Assembly (NCBI GenBank): GCA_040757085.1
Contig: JBFLXJ010000020.1
Location: forward strand, 1-43,950
Length of the DNA stretch: 43,950 nt
From: Bacillota bacterium
Lineage (GTDB): Bacteria; Bacillota; Sulfobacillia; JACIYH01
Direction of reading: 5' to 3'
Part shown: one piece after another, positions 15,741-23,866 of the stretch
How positions within the stretch are numbered: position 1 is the first letter of the stretch
Layout of the letters: each line of letters opens with the position of its first letter
The notes under the pieces: generated by a model
What the model saw: only the letters and a program-made list of their open reading frames with translations
Database searches by the model: none
What the model was told of the DNA's origin: nothing
Position numbers and translations under genes: made by a program

Positions 15741-17129
15741 ATGTCGGAGAAAGAGAAAAAGCCCTTGCAAGAGGACTTTGAAGCCAGGGAACGCACGACG
15801 GCCGACGTGAAAGAGCCGCCGGCGGGGTGGAAGCAAATCCTGGCTGCGTTCGGCCCTAGCTTCGTGCTTGCTGGAGCCACCGTGGGTTCAGGCGAGATTA
15901 TTGCTACGCCTATCCTGGGGGCTAAGGTCGGTCTCGTCATGCTGTGGGCCATAATTGCTAGTTGCCTCATCAAGCTGCCGGTGCAAGAGCAATTTGGAAG
16001 GTATGCCGTTTACTCAGGCAAGAGCTTGCTTACTATCCTTGATGAGTTACCTGGGCCCCGGCTCCGTGCTTCGTGGGCTGTCTGGTGGGTCCTGTTTCTG
16101 ATGACCTTCTTGTTGATCATAATGGCGGGTATCGTTGGCGTAGTTGGCCTCGCCTTACGAGGACTGTTTGGTGTTGGGAGTGCGAACTTGTGGGGCTTGA
16201 TAGCCGGGGTGGTAGGCCTGGCCCTGATATTCCGGGGTTTGTACACCGACTTGCAAAGGGTGAGGCTGGTCATGGTGGTAGCCTTCTCTGCTATCACCGT
16301 GCTGCTGGCATTCATAGTCTTGCCTTTCACCCCATACGCTCCTTCAGGGCAAGATCTTCTCCGCGGGTTGGCCCTGCATTTCCCCAAGGAAGGATGGGCG
16401 GTAGCCCTGGCTGTATTTGGCATGACCGGCATAACGGCAAATGAAATGATTACCTACACCTACTGGGTACTTGGGAAGGGTTACTCTGCATGGTCCGGAC
16501 CTGTGGGCTCACCGAACTGGTTGCACCGGGCGCGAGGCTGGATCCGCGTGATGCACTGGGACTTGGTGTGCGCGGCGATCGTCTACACCATCACTACGGT
16601 GGCCTTCTACGTGTTGGGCGCTGCCGTGCTGGCAAAGCTCGGAACGATCCCGGCTGGTTTCAAGGTCGTTGACCAGCTGGCGGCGATGTACACGAAGACG
16701 GTCGGCGAGTGGGCCAGGGTGCTTTTCATGATCGCTGCATTCGCTATCCTCTACAGCACCTACATTGTAAACACTGCGGGCTTTGGGCGAGCGTTTCCTG
16801 ATGTGCTCGCGCGCCTACGCCTGATTAAGCTGGACACGCCCGAGGCGTATTTGTTCTGGCGTCGCTTCTTTACCGTCGCGAGTGCAGCATGCATGTTCGT
16901 CCTTTATTACCTCGTCCCTAGGCCGACGGTGTTGATCATAACGGGTGGTATGATTCTGGGGTTGTCTCTTCCTCTGGCGGCCCTTGTGGCTCTCCTGCTG
17001 GATTCCAAGTTGCGGCGCGAGCAGGTTGATCTGGCTCAGCCGTCCTGGCTTCGGGCGTTGTTGTGGGTGGCTTCGCTCGGGATTTGGGTGTTTACGATCT
17101 GGGGCTACGCGACGGGTGCCATCAAGTAG
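15741..17129 (+). CDS. Nramp-fold transporter lacking the canonical metal-site motifs
   Basis: 462 residues from ATG 15741 (AAAGGAGG upstream), with about 11 hydrophobic segments and a charged 35-residue N-terminus. The first helix reads GPSFVLAGATVGSGEIIATP: the Nramp pattern 'GPG....a.iDPGN' is recognisable, but DPGN has become TVGSG. The sixth-helix MPHN motif is also absent; the matching area is FGMTGITANEMITYTY. Both motifs supply the metal ligands in true Nramp carriers. It is therefore probably a relative with another substrate, perhaps an organic acid. A 15-bp hairpin follows the stop codon. Confidence 0.8.
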   Translation: MSEKEKKPLQEDFEARERTTADVKEPPAGWKQILAAFGPSFVLAGATVGSGEIIATPILGAKVGLVMLWAIIASCLIKLPVQEQFGRYAVYSGKSLLTILDELPGPRLRASWAVWWVLFLMTFLLIIMAGIVGVVGLALRGLFGVGSANLWGLIAGVVGLALIFRGLYTDLQRVRLVMVVAFSAITVLLAFIVLPFTPYAPSGQDLLRGLALHFPKEGWAVALAVFGMTGITANEMITYTYWVLGKGYSAWSGPVGSPNWLHRARGWIRVMHWDLVCAAIVYTITTVAFYVLGAAVLAKLGTIPAGFKVVDQLAAMYTKTVGEWARVLFMIAAFAILYSTYIVNTAGFGRAFPDVLARLRLIKLDTPEAYLFWRRFFTVASAACMFVLYYLVPRPTVLIITGGMILGLSLPLAALVALLLDSKLRREQVDLAQPSWLRALLWVASLGIWVFTIWGYATGAIK

Positions 17130-17136
17130 GGCTAAC

Positions 17137-17180
17137 ACGGGCAGGGAGAAGACGTGTCTGCGGGCCTTCTCCCTGCCCGT
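17137..17180 (+). terminator. 15-bp perfect hairpin after the Nramp-fold gene
   Basis: ACGGGCAGGGAGAAG (17137-17151) pairs perfectly with CTTCTCCCTGCCCGT (17166-17180), leaving a 14-base loop. Only a weak T stretch (GTCTTTC) follows, so it may be an attenuator or mRNA-stabilising stem rather than a strong terminator. It separates the transporter from the LarA-like gene 50 bases downstream. Confidence 0.6.
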
Positions 17181-17229
17181 ACCGTCTTTCGCCATATGGC
17201 AACGGGCCTGTGCGGGGGAGGGAGAAATC

Positions 17230-18504
17230 ATGCGGTTTCCCAAGGTGCTGACGGTAAAGCAAAAGTTCAGTAGCTTTGCTCTCCCTGACGTCCGCGAAGC
17301 GGTGCGGAGCGAGGTTCGGCGTGTGCTGCCCCACACCCGGATAAGGCCCGACAACAGCGTGGCGGTTACGGTCGGCAGCCGGGGCATCGCAAATTTGGCG
17401 ACGATTGTAAGGGGGATTGTTGATGAGCTGCTCAGTTATGGTTGTAGGCCGTTTTTGGTGCCGTGCATGGGGAGCCATGGCGGCGCCACGGCGGAAGGTC
17501 AGAGAAAAGTGTTAGAAGAGTACGGGATCACGCAGTCCTCGATGGGTGTCCCGATCGAATCAGCCATGGACGTGGGGGAAGTTGCCCGTACCGAAGAGGG
17601 TTTAAGGGTGTTTGTCGACAAGAACGCCCTCGGGGCAGACCATATTGTCGTTTTCAACCGGGTGAAGCCTCACACCGATTTTCGCGGCACGATAGAAAGC
17701 GGCCTGATGAAGATGATGACCATCGGGCTTGGCAAACACAGTGGAGCGCAGTATTACCATCGGGCGGCTGTGACCTACGGGGGAAGTAGGGTCATCAGGG
17801 CGGTGGGGAGGGCGGTGCTGAGGAACTGTCCGGTGGCGTTTGGTCTGGCGGTGGTCGAAGACGCTTACGACAACACTGCGCTTGTGGAAGCGATTCTACC
17901 GGACGACATCGAGAGACGAGAGGCTGAGTTACTTGCACAGGCTAGGGAAATGATGGCCAAGCTGCCGTTTAAGAAGATCGATGTGCTTATCATAGACCGG
18001 ATGGGGAAAAACATTAGCGGCACCGGGATGGACACTAACGTGATCGGTCGCATCCACAACATTTACGAACCGGAACCGGAGTGGCCCAAGATAACCAGGA
18101 TAGTGGTAAGGGATCTCACGGACGAAACCTTGGGGAATGCGACCGGGGTCGGACTCGCCGACTTTGTAACGAAGCGGTTGGCGGACAAGATAGACTGGCA
18201 CGTGACGTATACGAATTGCCTCACAGGGCTGGTGGTTGAAAAAGCACGTCTTCCAATGGTTTGCCCAACGGATCGCGATGCGGTGGAGGCAGCTCTGGGG
18301 ACTGTAGGCCTGGTGGAGCCAGAGCAGGCGAGACTGGTTTGGATTCGCGATACTCTCAGCCTACACGAAGTAGCAGTTTCGGTAGCGTTCTTGCCGGAAA
18401 TAGAAGATCGTGATGATCTGTTGGTTATGAGCGAGCCGTTTGACTTACCTTTTGACGAAGTAGGGAATCTCCGAGACATGTGGCACGGGTATGACCCTCG
18501 GTAA
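17230..18504 (+). CDS. LarA-like protein (DUF2088, lactate racemase domain)
   Basis: 424 residues from ATG 17230 (GGGAGGGAG upstream). It has the LarA-type core: VPCMGSHGGATAEGQ (His83), NRVKPHTDFRG (His148), ESGLMKM (Lys161) and GLGKHSGAQYYH (His170/His177). In LarA comparable residues hold the nickel-pincer cofactor and abstract the alpha proton. This protein belongs to a divergent branch whose reactions are mostly untested; 2-hydroxy-acid epimerisation is a reasonable guess. No larB, larC or larE is nearby, so the cofactor would have to come from elsewhere. It is the last gene of the apparent catabolic region. Confidence 0.75.
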   Translation: MRFPKVLTVKQKFSSFALPDVREAVRSEVRRVLPHTRIRPDNSVAVTVGSRGIANLATIVRGIVDELLSYGCRPFLVPCMGSHGGATAEGQRKVLEEYGITQSSMGVPIESAMDVGEVARTEEGLRVFVDKNALGADHIVVFNRVKPHTDFRGTIESGLMKMMTIGLGKHSGAQYYHRAAVTYGGSRVIRAVGRAVLRNCPVAFGLAVVEDAYDNTALVEAILPDDIERREAELLAQAREMMAKLPFKKIDVLIIDRMGKNISGTGMDTNVIGRIHNIYEPEPEWPKITRIVVRDLTDETLGNATGVGLADFVTKRLADKIDWHVTYTNCLTGLVVEKARLPMVCPTDRDAVEAALGTVGLVEPEQARLVWIRDTLSLHEVAVSVAFLPEIEDRDDLLVMSEPFDLPFDEVGNLRDMWHGYDPR

Positions 18505-18909
18505 GCGCCCATGAACCAGGTTTTCCCCGGGGTCATTGCTGGTTGGCCGACCTTCCGGGTGTGCCAGGAGGGAGCGAGGTAACCACTATGGCGCCGAACC
18601 AACCTCTTCCACTGTAACGCCGCGCTGGCCTGGGTATGATGCGAAGGCCTTTCGCGTGGGCAGGCGCTTGAAGGTGGGTTTCAGGCGCTCTTTGAGCAGG
18701 TCGGGGCTGTGTCCGGTGACCCGACCCCGGGCATGGGTGAAGGTGGCACGCCGAAGTACTGCAGACTGGTTCGGGGGTGGGCAGCGTTCAATATGCGACA
18801 CACGGACTCCCTGTTCGGGGGAGAAAGGTGGCGGCGGCGGCCGGTTAAGGGCGCCGCATCGCGTCGGATAATGTCAGGGGCTTTTTCAGCCACCAGTTTG
18901 GTATGAGTT
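18505..18909. other. Non-coding stretch after the LarA-like gene
   Basis: No gene is supported. AACCAG and CTGGTT around 18511-18543 could form a weak hairpin after the LarA-like stop. The open frames on both strands have no recognisable domain. Near 18878-18890 lies GGGGCTTTTTC, terminator-like, just before the group II intron relic; class C introns prefer to insert behind terminator hairpins. Confidence 0.4.
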
Positions 18910-19745
18910 GTGGGCTTTTCGTCCTAGCACGGACCGGGTGAAAGTACCGGGCTCAACCGGGGACATCCGGTTCGCAGGTGGCTCTGGGCGGTGAACTCTG
19001 GCTGCCCCGGGGGTAAGGCGGCGTGGCAACCCATCAGGAATAGCGGTACCAGGATCGGGCTGTCATGCGGGGACTGGCTGGTGCCGAAACCTGCTGAGGC
19101 GGTGCAGGTCCCGGTGGCCGGGTCGCGGGATAGGCGGCAAGCCCGCTGCTACGGGGCGTGGTGTGGGGGTGGTGGGGCAGTAGCTCGGAGCGGTGGGACA
19201 GCTGGGGGCCCGCAGGGGAACCAAGAGCAAAGGGCTGCCGCTGCAGTACGGGGTGTGGACGAGTCGGCAGTAAGCCCATGGCCCGAGACTTTCGTGCTCG
19301 GGTGAGCTTGAAAGGGAAGGCGAAACCCCTCTTGCCGAGGGGCGTGGCGGTTAACGCGGCAGGCGCAGTACCCAGGAGCGCCCGAGCGACCGGGCGGGGT
19401 GCGCCGCAACGGGAGTCAGCAGAAGCCCTCCTACCGGTGTCTGGGAGCAGGGGGCGAACGTCAGCGAAATCGCAGCCCGCGGCGGGAGGAAACGGCGAGG
19501 CCGCATGGGCTTGCCAGGCGCGAGTGAGCTGATGCTGGAGCGGGATAACCTGGAGCACCCTTCCGGGTGGATCCAGAGGGCGGGGGCTCCCGGAATGCGT
19601 CCGGTCGTACCCGGCCGAGCACCGGGGGCAGGGATCCACCGCCCCAGGCCGGTGTGGGGGTGGTGGGGGAGTGCGGCTGGGGTTCCGACGGCGGTTGACC
19701 GCTGCACCGAGCGGGCCGTGCCGTGTTTGAAGTCCAGGCCGGGGC
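18910..19745 (+). mobile_element. Class-C group II intron relic (RNA domains plus decayed RT)
   Basis: The RNA part has landmarks I know from class C introns such as Oceanobacillus O.i.I1: GGGTGAAAGTACC near 18938 (compare GGGTGAGAGTCCC), GGGGGTAAGGCGGCGTGGC near 19010, and GGAGTCAGCAGAAGC near 19412 (compare GAAGTCAGCAGAAGT). The 5' end is set at the GTGGGC of 18910, a poor match to GTGYG, and so is approximate. The intron-encoded reverse transcriptase begins after the RNA domains and is broken. The 3' end with domains V and VI was not found; the element is truncated near 19745. Confidence 0.68.
19505..19745 (+). pseudogene. Group II intron reverse transcriptase (LtrA-like), N-terminal relic
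   Basis: The frame holds pieces of the RT 0-2 region in order: ELMLERDNLE (usual 'lmE.VlerenL'), IQRAGAPGM (usual 'v..NkGApGiDG'), HRPRPV (usual 'Y.PqPVRRv'), and GVPTAVDRCTERAV (usual 'LGIPTv.DRliQqA'). Residues between the pieces are missing or scrambled, and the catalytic YADD box and maturase domain are absent. Full-length proteins are about 420 residues. Non-functional. Confidence 0.65.
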
Positions 19746-19828
19746 CAGGCTAGTGCGGCGGGGTCCTGACGCGGCGCCCGTGGCCGTCGCTACGCGGAGG
19801 AAGGCTGCAATCACGAGGTGCTCATGGC

Positions 19829-20205
19829 CAGGTGGCAAGCAGGTGTTGCGGCTCGTCCGGCCCTGGCGGTGGAGCTTTACCTGCGGGGCGAGGACCTCAC
19901 CTCGGTGAGAAGGAAGCTTTGCTGTTCCCGCACCGCCTGGCGCAGGTGGTGGCAGATCTTGTGCAGGTGGGCGGCCTGGGCGAGGAGGGCCCCGAAGAGG
20001 CCGCCCGCCGGCTGGGCCAGCCGCCGGCCCTGGTGAACAGCTTCCGGGAGCTGTGGGGCGAGGTCAGGCAGGATGCCCGCCCGCCCGAGAGGGTGAAGCG
20101 CGAGGGGTTGTGGGTGCTGCCAGCGCCGCCCGGTGGTGGCCCCCGCCAGGCCTTCCGGCAGCTTTTGCTCGAGCGGCACCGCTACACCCCGGCGGCGGCC
20201 GACCA
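19829..20205 (+). pseudogene. DUF1670-like helix-turn-helix protein, frameshifted relic
   Basis: The first frame reads ...AVELYLRGEDLTSVRRKLCCSRTA and the continuation in a second frame reads VVADLVQVGGLGEEGPEEAA-RRLGQPPALVNSF and RQLLLERHRYTPAAADQL. Together they follow the two successive helix-turn-helix blocks I associate with DUF1670 proteins, which are commonly mobile-element-linked. A frameshift near 19920 separates them and the N-terminal part is missing. The family name is from memory of the pattern and is tentative. Confidence 0.4.
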
Positions 20206-20211
20206 ACTCGC

Positions 20212-20886
20212 CTATCCATGCTTCCGCCCCAGGATTATCCTCTGCTCGGCGCGGCTGGAACCCGAGAACTCGAGCATCTCCCACGCCGCCTCGAACAGGC
20301 CGGCGATTTCGTCGTTCTCGTAGATCCGGAGCAGCATCCCATCCTGCTCCCCGCCCGTGTAGCGGATGGTCCCGTCGGCCAGGACCTGGTGGGGCGCGTC
20401 CGCCTGGTCCTCCTCCCCATCAAACGAACAGAGCAGGAGACCGCCGGACCTGCATGCGCGTGAACTCCCTGGCCACCACCTTTGCCTCCAGGAGCGTCAT
20501 ATGATCGAGCACGCTCAGGCGAGCACGCCCTCGAAAGACTGCGCTTCTGCGTCGATGGCCCCCCACTCATACGCGCATCTCTCCACCCTGAGACCTTCGC
20601 GCCGAGCCCTCTGCTCGCAAAGGCGGACGGCCTCTGCCGATATATCCGTCACCGTCACGCGATAACCGAGCCTGGCGAGGGCGAGAGCGTTGCGACCCAG
20701 GCCGCATCCGAAGTCCAGGACGTGCCCGCCTTTCGGCAGCAGCGCCAGGAAGCTGCGGGGCGCCCGGCGGGGCCCTTCGAACACGGATGGTCGGGCCGGT
20801 CCACTGGCGTGTACGGCCCGGCGCACAGACTCTTCCCAGAACTCCCGTGGTGTCCTCACCCCTGGCCGCTCCCGGCTGCCGGTCAC
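20212..20886 (-). pseudogene. Class I SAM-dependent methyltransferase with two frameshifts
   Basis: GTG 20886 overlaps the stop of the upstream nucleoside phosphorylase (GTGA). The first 120 residues contain VLDFGCGLGRNALALARLG (SAM-binding loop I) and VTVTDISAEAV (acidic loop II). The frame then breaks at about 20518; the next frame gives SVLDHMTLLEAKVVAREF (motif IV region) and breaks again near 20440. The third frame gives GGLLLCSFDGEE, DGTIRYTGGEQDGM and a natural stop at 20212. Each break looks like one indel base. The order of motifs shows a recently decayed, otherwise complete enzyme of about 225 residues. Confidence 0.72.
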
Positions 20887-21752
20887 CCTGAGACCTCGTC
20901 CGTCGCCCCGCAGACCACGGGCGGCGCCCGGCGTCCCAGGACACGGGGTAGGGCGTGGCAGACCGCCTCCAGGGTGGTCGCCACCCGCTCGGTCCGGTAC
21001 CCCTCCTCCCAGCTTTCGCCGAAGAGTTCATCGCTGATGAAGAGCACGGCGGCAAACTCGATACGGCGGTACATGGCGATAGACATGAGGGCGGTGCATT
21101 CCATCTCCACCGCCAGAACACCTTCCCGGGCATACTGCTCGACCTTGTCCCTTGTCTCGCGGCAGGGGGAATCCATGGTCCAGACGCCCCCTTCCGTCAC
21201 GCGCATCCCGGCGAGGGCTGTCCTGAGTTCCGCCAGCAGTGCGGGCGACGGCCGGCAGGCCGCACCCGGAGGCAGGTAGTGGTAAGACGTCCCCTCCTCC
21301 CGCACACCCCAGGTGGGCAGGACGATATCTCCAATCCTGCACCGCGGGCTGAGCGAGCCGGCCGCCCCCACCATGAGTATGCGCCCTACTCCCGACGCGA
21401 TCAGGGCTTCCATCAACATGCCCGCTGCCGGCGCGCCGATGGAGGACAGGTAGACGGCCGCCTCGTTGTCCATCCTGCCCTCCACCGCACCCGGGAGCAC
21501 GGGCGCCTCCCTGGCGTCCACAAGCCCGAACGCCCGCAGCAAGGACTGGTAAGATCTCCTCGTGAAAGACAGCACGGCCAGGTCCGCAGCAATCTCTTTC
21601 GCGAACACCGCTGGGTCTATCACCGCCGGCGCTGCGGACAACCACATTGGTCCCGCCAGGCCTACCGGCGCGCCCTGCCCCGCCGGCCCTGCCGAGCCCG
21701 GCCCATCCGGGCACACGGGCCCTTCCCAGCCCGCAGCACCTTCTTTGCCCAC
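20883..21752 (-). CDS. Nucleoside phosphorylase (PNP/UDP family)
   Basis: GTG 21752 is preceded by GGGGGA at good distance; 289 residues, with an unusual Gly/Pro-rich first 35 (MWLSAAPAV may be the start of the true fold, ATG about 21649). Motifs: SSIGAPAAGMLMEALI and ILMVGAAGSLSP (phosphate/ribose-binding), GDIVLPTWGVREEGTSYHY, the AVEMECTALMSIA segment (ribose-binding Met/Glu) and a late ISDELFGE. The enzyme splits a purine nucleoside or uridine with phosphate for salvage. It is the only intact gene in a 5-kb decayed region. Confidence 0.82.
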   Translation of the reverse strand: MGKEGAAGWEGPVCPDGPGSAGPAGQGAPVGLAGPMWLSAAPAVIDPAVFAKEIAADLAVLSFTRRSYQSLLRAFGLVDAREAPVLPGAVEGRMDNEAAVYLSSIGAPAAGMLMEALIASGVGRILMVGAAGSLSPRCRIGDIVLPTWGVREEGTSYHYLPPGAACRPSPALLAELRTALAGMRVTEGGVWTMDSPCRETRDKVEQYAREGVLAVEMECTALMSIAMYRRIEFAAVLFISDELFGESWEEGYRTERVATTLEAVCHALPRVLGRRAPPVVCGATDEVSG

Positions 21753-21940
21753 AGAAGCTCCCCCTTTCGCTTCGCCAGGAAAACCTTGAGCCCTGATATC
21801 CCTCGACCTCCCGTTGCGGGGCCAGTCTGCTCGGGACGGCCACAGCCCGCAGCTAAAGCGAGGAGGACGACCGCGCACAGGAAGATGACGGTGAGCGCCC
21901 TGATGATCCCCGGGCTTTTGCTTCCGCGCACTCCTGCCAT
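21662..21940 (-). pseudogene. Lipoprotein signal peptide remnant
   Basis: ATG 21940 behind GGGAAGGGG opens MAGVRGSKSPGIIRA and a hydrophobic stretch ending LLALAAGCG, a clear lipobox with Cys as residue 32. The mature part GRPEQTGPATGG... soon becomes basic and low-complexity and runs into the nucleoside phosphorylase start in another frame. It is probably the 5' end of a lost substrate-binding lipoprotein; such genes often sit with nucleoside phosphorylases. A genuine 92-residue lipoprotein cannot be excluded. Confidence 0.45.
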
Positions 21941-22193
21941 GCCCCTTCCCGCACGGGGTCCAGGAACAAGCCAATAACTTCCACGCCACCGGCTGGCATT
22001 TCGGCAGAGCAACACCCGATTCCTCCTGAACAGGATTGCCTCAGCGAGCGACGCGCTGCCTTCACTGCGGTTACAGAAAGCTACCATGGGGAGGGTCCTC
22101 GGCCATTGTGGCAGCGGCGGTGGACGGGCATCCCGGCATCGGTCCGTCCCTGTCAGGGGTCATGTAATTCGCCCACCGGGCCGCTGGAAATGC

Positions 22194-22980
22194 CAAGAAA
22201 TTCTGCCGCGCGTCGAGCGGGCCGTGCCTTACGTCAGAGAGAGTCTGTGGCGGGGCAGAAACTTCCTCAGTGAGCAGGAGGCGAACCGGAAGGCGGTGAG
22301 GTGCGCCTGGAGGTGGCGGGCCACAGGATCCACGGGACCACCCGGCAGCGGCCGCTGGAGTTGTTCGAGCAGGAGGAGCGAGCCCACCTACTTCCCCTGC
22401 CCGCCGAGCCCTGGGAGATGCGGCAGTGGACCACTGCGAAGGTGGCGCCGGACGCCCACTGCCACGTGGCCAAGGGCTTCTACTCGCTGACCTGGCGCTG
22501 GTGCCTGATCGGTTGCGGACTGGAGGTCTGCATGAGGGAGAACACGGTTCAATTCTTCTTAGGGATGAGATCGTTAAGCCCCACCCGCGGGTGGCGCCGG
22601 GCAAGAGGCAGACCGACTTTGCGGACCTGCCTGCCGATCGCAGAGCCTTCTTCCAGCGCACACCCCAGTGGTGCGTCAAGCGAGCCAGGGAACTCGGGCC
22701 CGACGTACTGGAGGCCGTGACCCGGGTGCTCTCGGTGAACACACCTCAGGCAGGCACAGGGGATACCGCGCCTGGAGGAAAAGTACGGGGCCAAGCGCCT
22801 GGATGCTGCCTGCAGGTGCGCCCTGGCCTACGGCGACCCCAGGTACCGCCCGGTGAAGAACATCCTGAAGAACGACCTGGACGGAAGGCCCGTGGACATC
22901 CCGCAAGATGGCGGCAGCTGGGTGGGGGCATTTCTCCACGGCCAGCACACTTTGCCCTGCCGGCGGCGGAGGGGGAGTGA
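22194..22980 (+). pseudogene. istA: IS21-family IstA transposase, C-terminal relic in several frames
   Basis: Successive pieces in different frames spell the end of IstA: ILPRVERAVPYVRESLWRG, VAGHRIHGTTRQRPLELF, EERAHLLPLPAEPWEM, VKPHPRVAPGKRQTDFADLP, FFQRTPQWCVKRARELGP, VLSVNT, LEEKYGAKRLDAACR and ALAYGDPRYRPVKNILK. IstA is normally about 500 residues and its DDE core lies upstream of the first piece, so the 5' half is lost. At least three frameshifts are present, for example near 22565. Confidence 0.78.
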
Positions 22981-22989
22981 GAGCAGAAG

Positions 22990-23050
22990 GTGCACCAACT
23001 GGAACCCAAAGCTGGAAGCCCTGCGCCTGGGAGGGATGCTGGAGTTGATA
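22990..23050 (+). pseudogene. istB: IS21 IstB helper ATPase, N-terminal scrap
   Basis: Directly after the IstA relic, NPKLEALRLGGMLE matches the typical first helix of IstB ('L..LrL.GMle'). The rest of the roughly 250-residue ATPase is missing and other sequence begins at about 23050. The order istA-istB confirms the IS21 assignment. Confidence 0.55.
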
Positions 23051-23054
23051 CGAA

Positions 23055-23365
23055 GTGCACATCAACAGGATCGCCGTCGAGAACGTCAAGAGCTTTCGCA
23101 CTCGGCAGGTCATCGAATTCGACCCCGGCTTAAACATCTTGCACCGGCATCCCCTTTCCACCCTGTAGGCTCGTACTTGGACAAGTTCCAGGGTGCCGAA
23201 GGCCTCCGCCAAGCTATCGAAATTGACTTCGCCGTGACTCGCACGGACCTTGAAAATCTCGCGGTCATAAGGGCACATAGGAGGGAATTCGAGGAACGGT
23301 TGCGTATCTACAGGAACAAACCTCCGTTTCCCCGAGTGGATTTATGGGATCCGGGGCTCCTGTAG
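23055..23365 (+). pseudogene. RecF/SMC-type ATPase gene with the P-loop region deleted
   Basis: GTG 23055 opens VHINRIAVENVKSFRTRQ and VIEFDPGLNIL, the standard N-terminal strands of AAA_21/RecF-like ATPases that should lead straight into the Walker A loop (GPNGSGKSN). Instead the frame ends at 23168. A second frame then gives DKFQGAEGLRQAIEIDFAV and ENLAVIRAHRREFEERLRIY with a stop at 23365, which looks like the C-terminal tail of such a protein. An internal deletion took the P-loop and the rest. Confidence 0.5.
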
Positions 23366-23371
23366 GAAGCA

Positions 23372-23404
23372 AACAGAAAGGGGCGGGGGCATTACCCCCG
23401 CCCC
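23372..23404 (-). terminator. Rho-independent terminator of the spore protein gene
   Basis: GGGGCGGGGG (23380-23389) and CCCCCGCCCC (23395-23404) form a perfect 10-bp GC stem with a 5-base loop. Read on the minus strand it is followed by TTTCTGTTTGC. It lies 30 bases behind the stop codon of the SASP gene. Confidence 0.8.
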
Positions 23405-23433
23405 CGCGAGGACCACACTCGCGCAGGCCCTCG

Positions 23434-23676
23434 CTAGAGGTTAGAGCGACCCTGGCCCTGGCTGTTTTGTTCCAGCGCTTGCTCGGCGTGGCGGATCATC
23501 ACCTTGACCAGATTGCCACCAATCTTGCCGCCCACGCTGCATTCGCGCGCGGGAAAGTCACACCAGTACGCATCGCGGATCTTGGGCGTGATGCCCAGTT
23601 CATTCGCCAGTTCGTACTTGAAGGTATCAAGTACGGACTCTGGGAGCACCTTGGGCTGATTCATGAATTTGGGCAC
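23434..23676 (-). CDS. Alpha/beta-type small acid-soluble spore protein
   Basis: GTG 23676 has a perfect GGAGGT seven bases upstream; 80 residues. Family features are present: ...LDTFKYELANELGI (first DNA-binding helix and the GPR protease region), DAYWCDFPARECSVGGKIGG (usual GYWGNL.sRecGavGG) and VKVMIRHAEQAL (second helix). These proteins coat and protect DNA in dormant spores and are made in the forespore, so the gene should depend on sigma-G; I could not identify that promoter with confidence. The GPR cleavage site Glu-Leu-Gly is conserved as NELGI. Ends in a strong terminator. Confidence 0.9.
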   Translation of the reverse strand: MPKFMNQPKVLPESVLDTFKYELANELGITPKIRDAYWCDFPARECSVGGKIGGNLVKVMIRHAEQALEQNSQGQGRSNL

Positions 23677-23866
23677 GCTCCTCACCTCCTCGGGTCATGT
23701 TGTGCACGCGCCGGTCGGTCTCATTTCGGCATTTGCTGGTCCGCCCGGCAACACCGCTTAAAGTTGCCACCCTCCGAAGTCACGGTTTGAAGTCGCGTTG
23801 ACATCGGTCAAGCAGGGGAAGTACACTCGATGCAGAAAACGTATGAAGCGAAAGGGGAGTGGGCTC

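Noticed and set aside
15741-17129. Annotation as a manganese transporter MntH
   Set aside because: Both ligand motifs (DPGN and MPHN) of metal-carrying Nramp proteins are missing.
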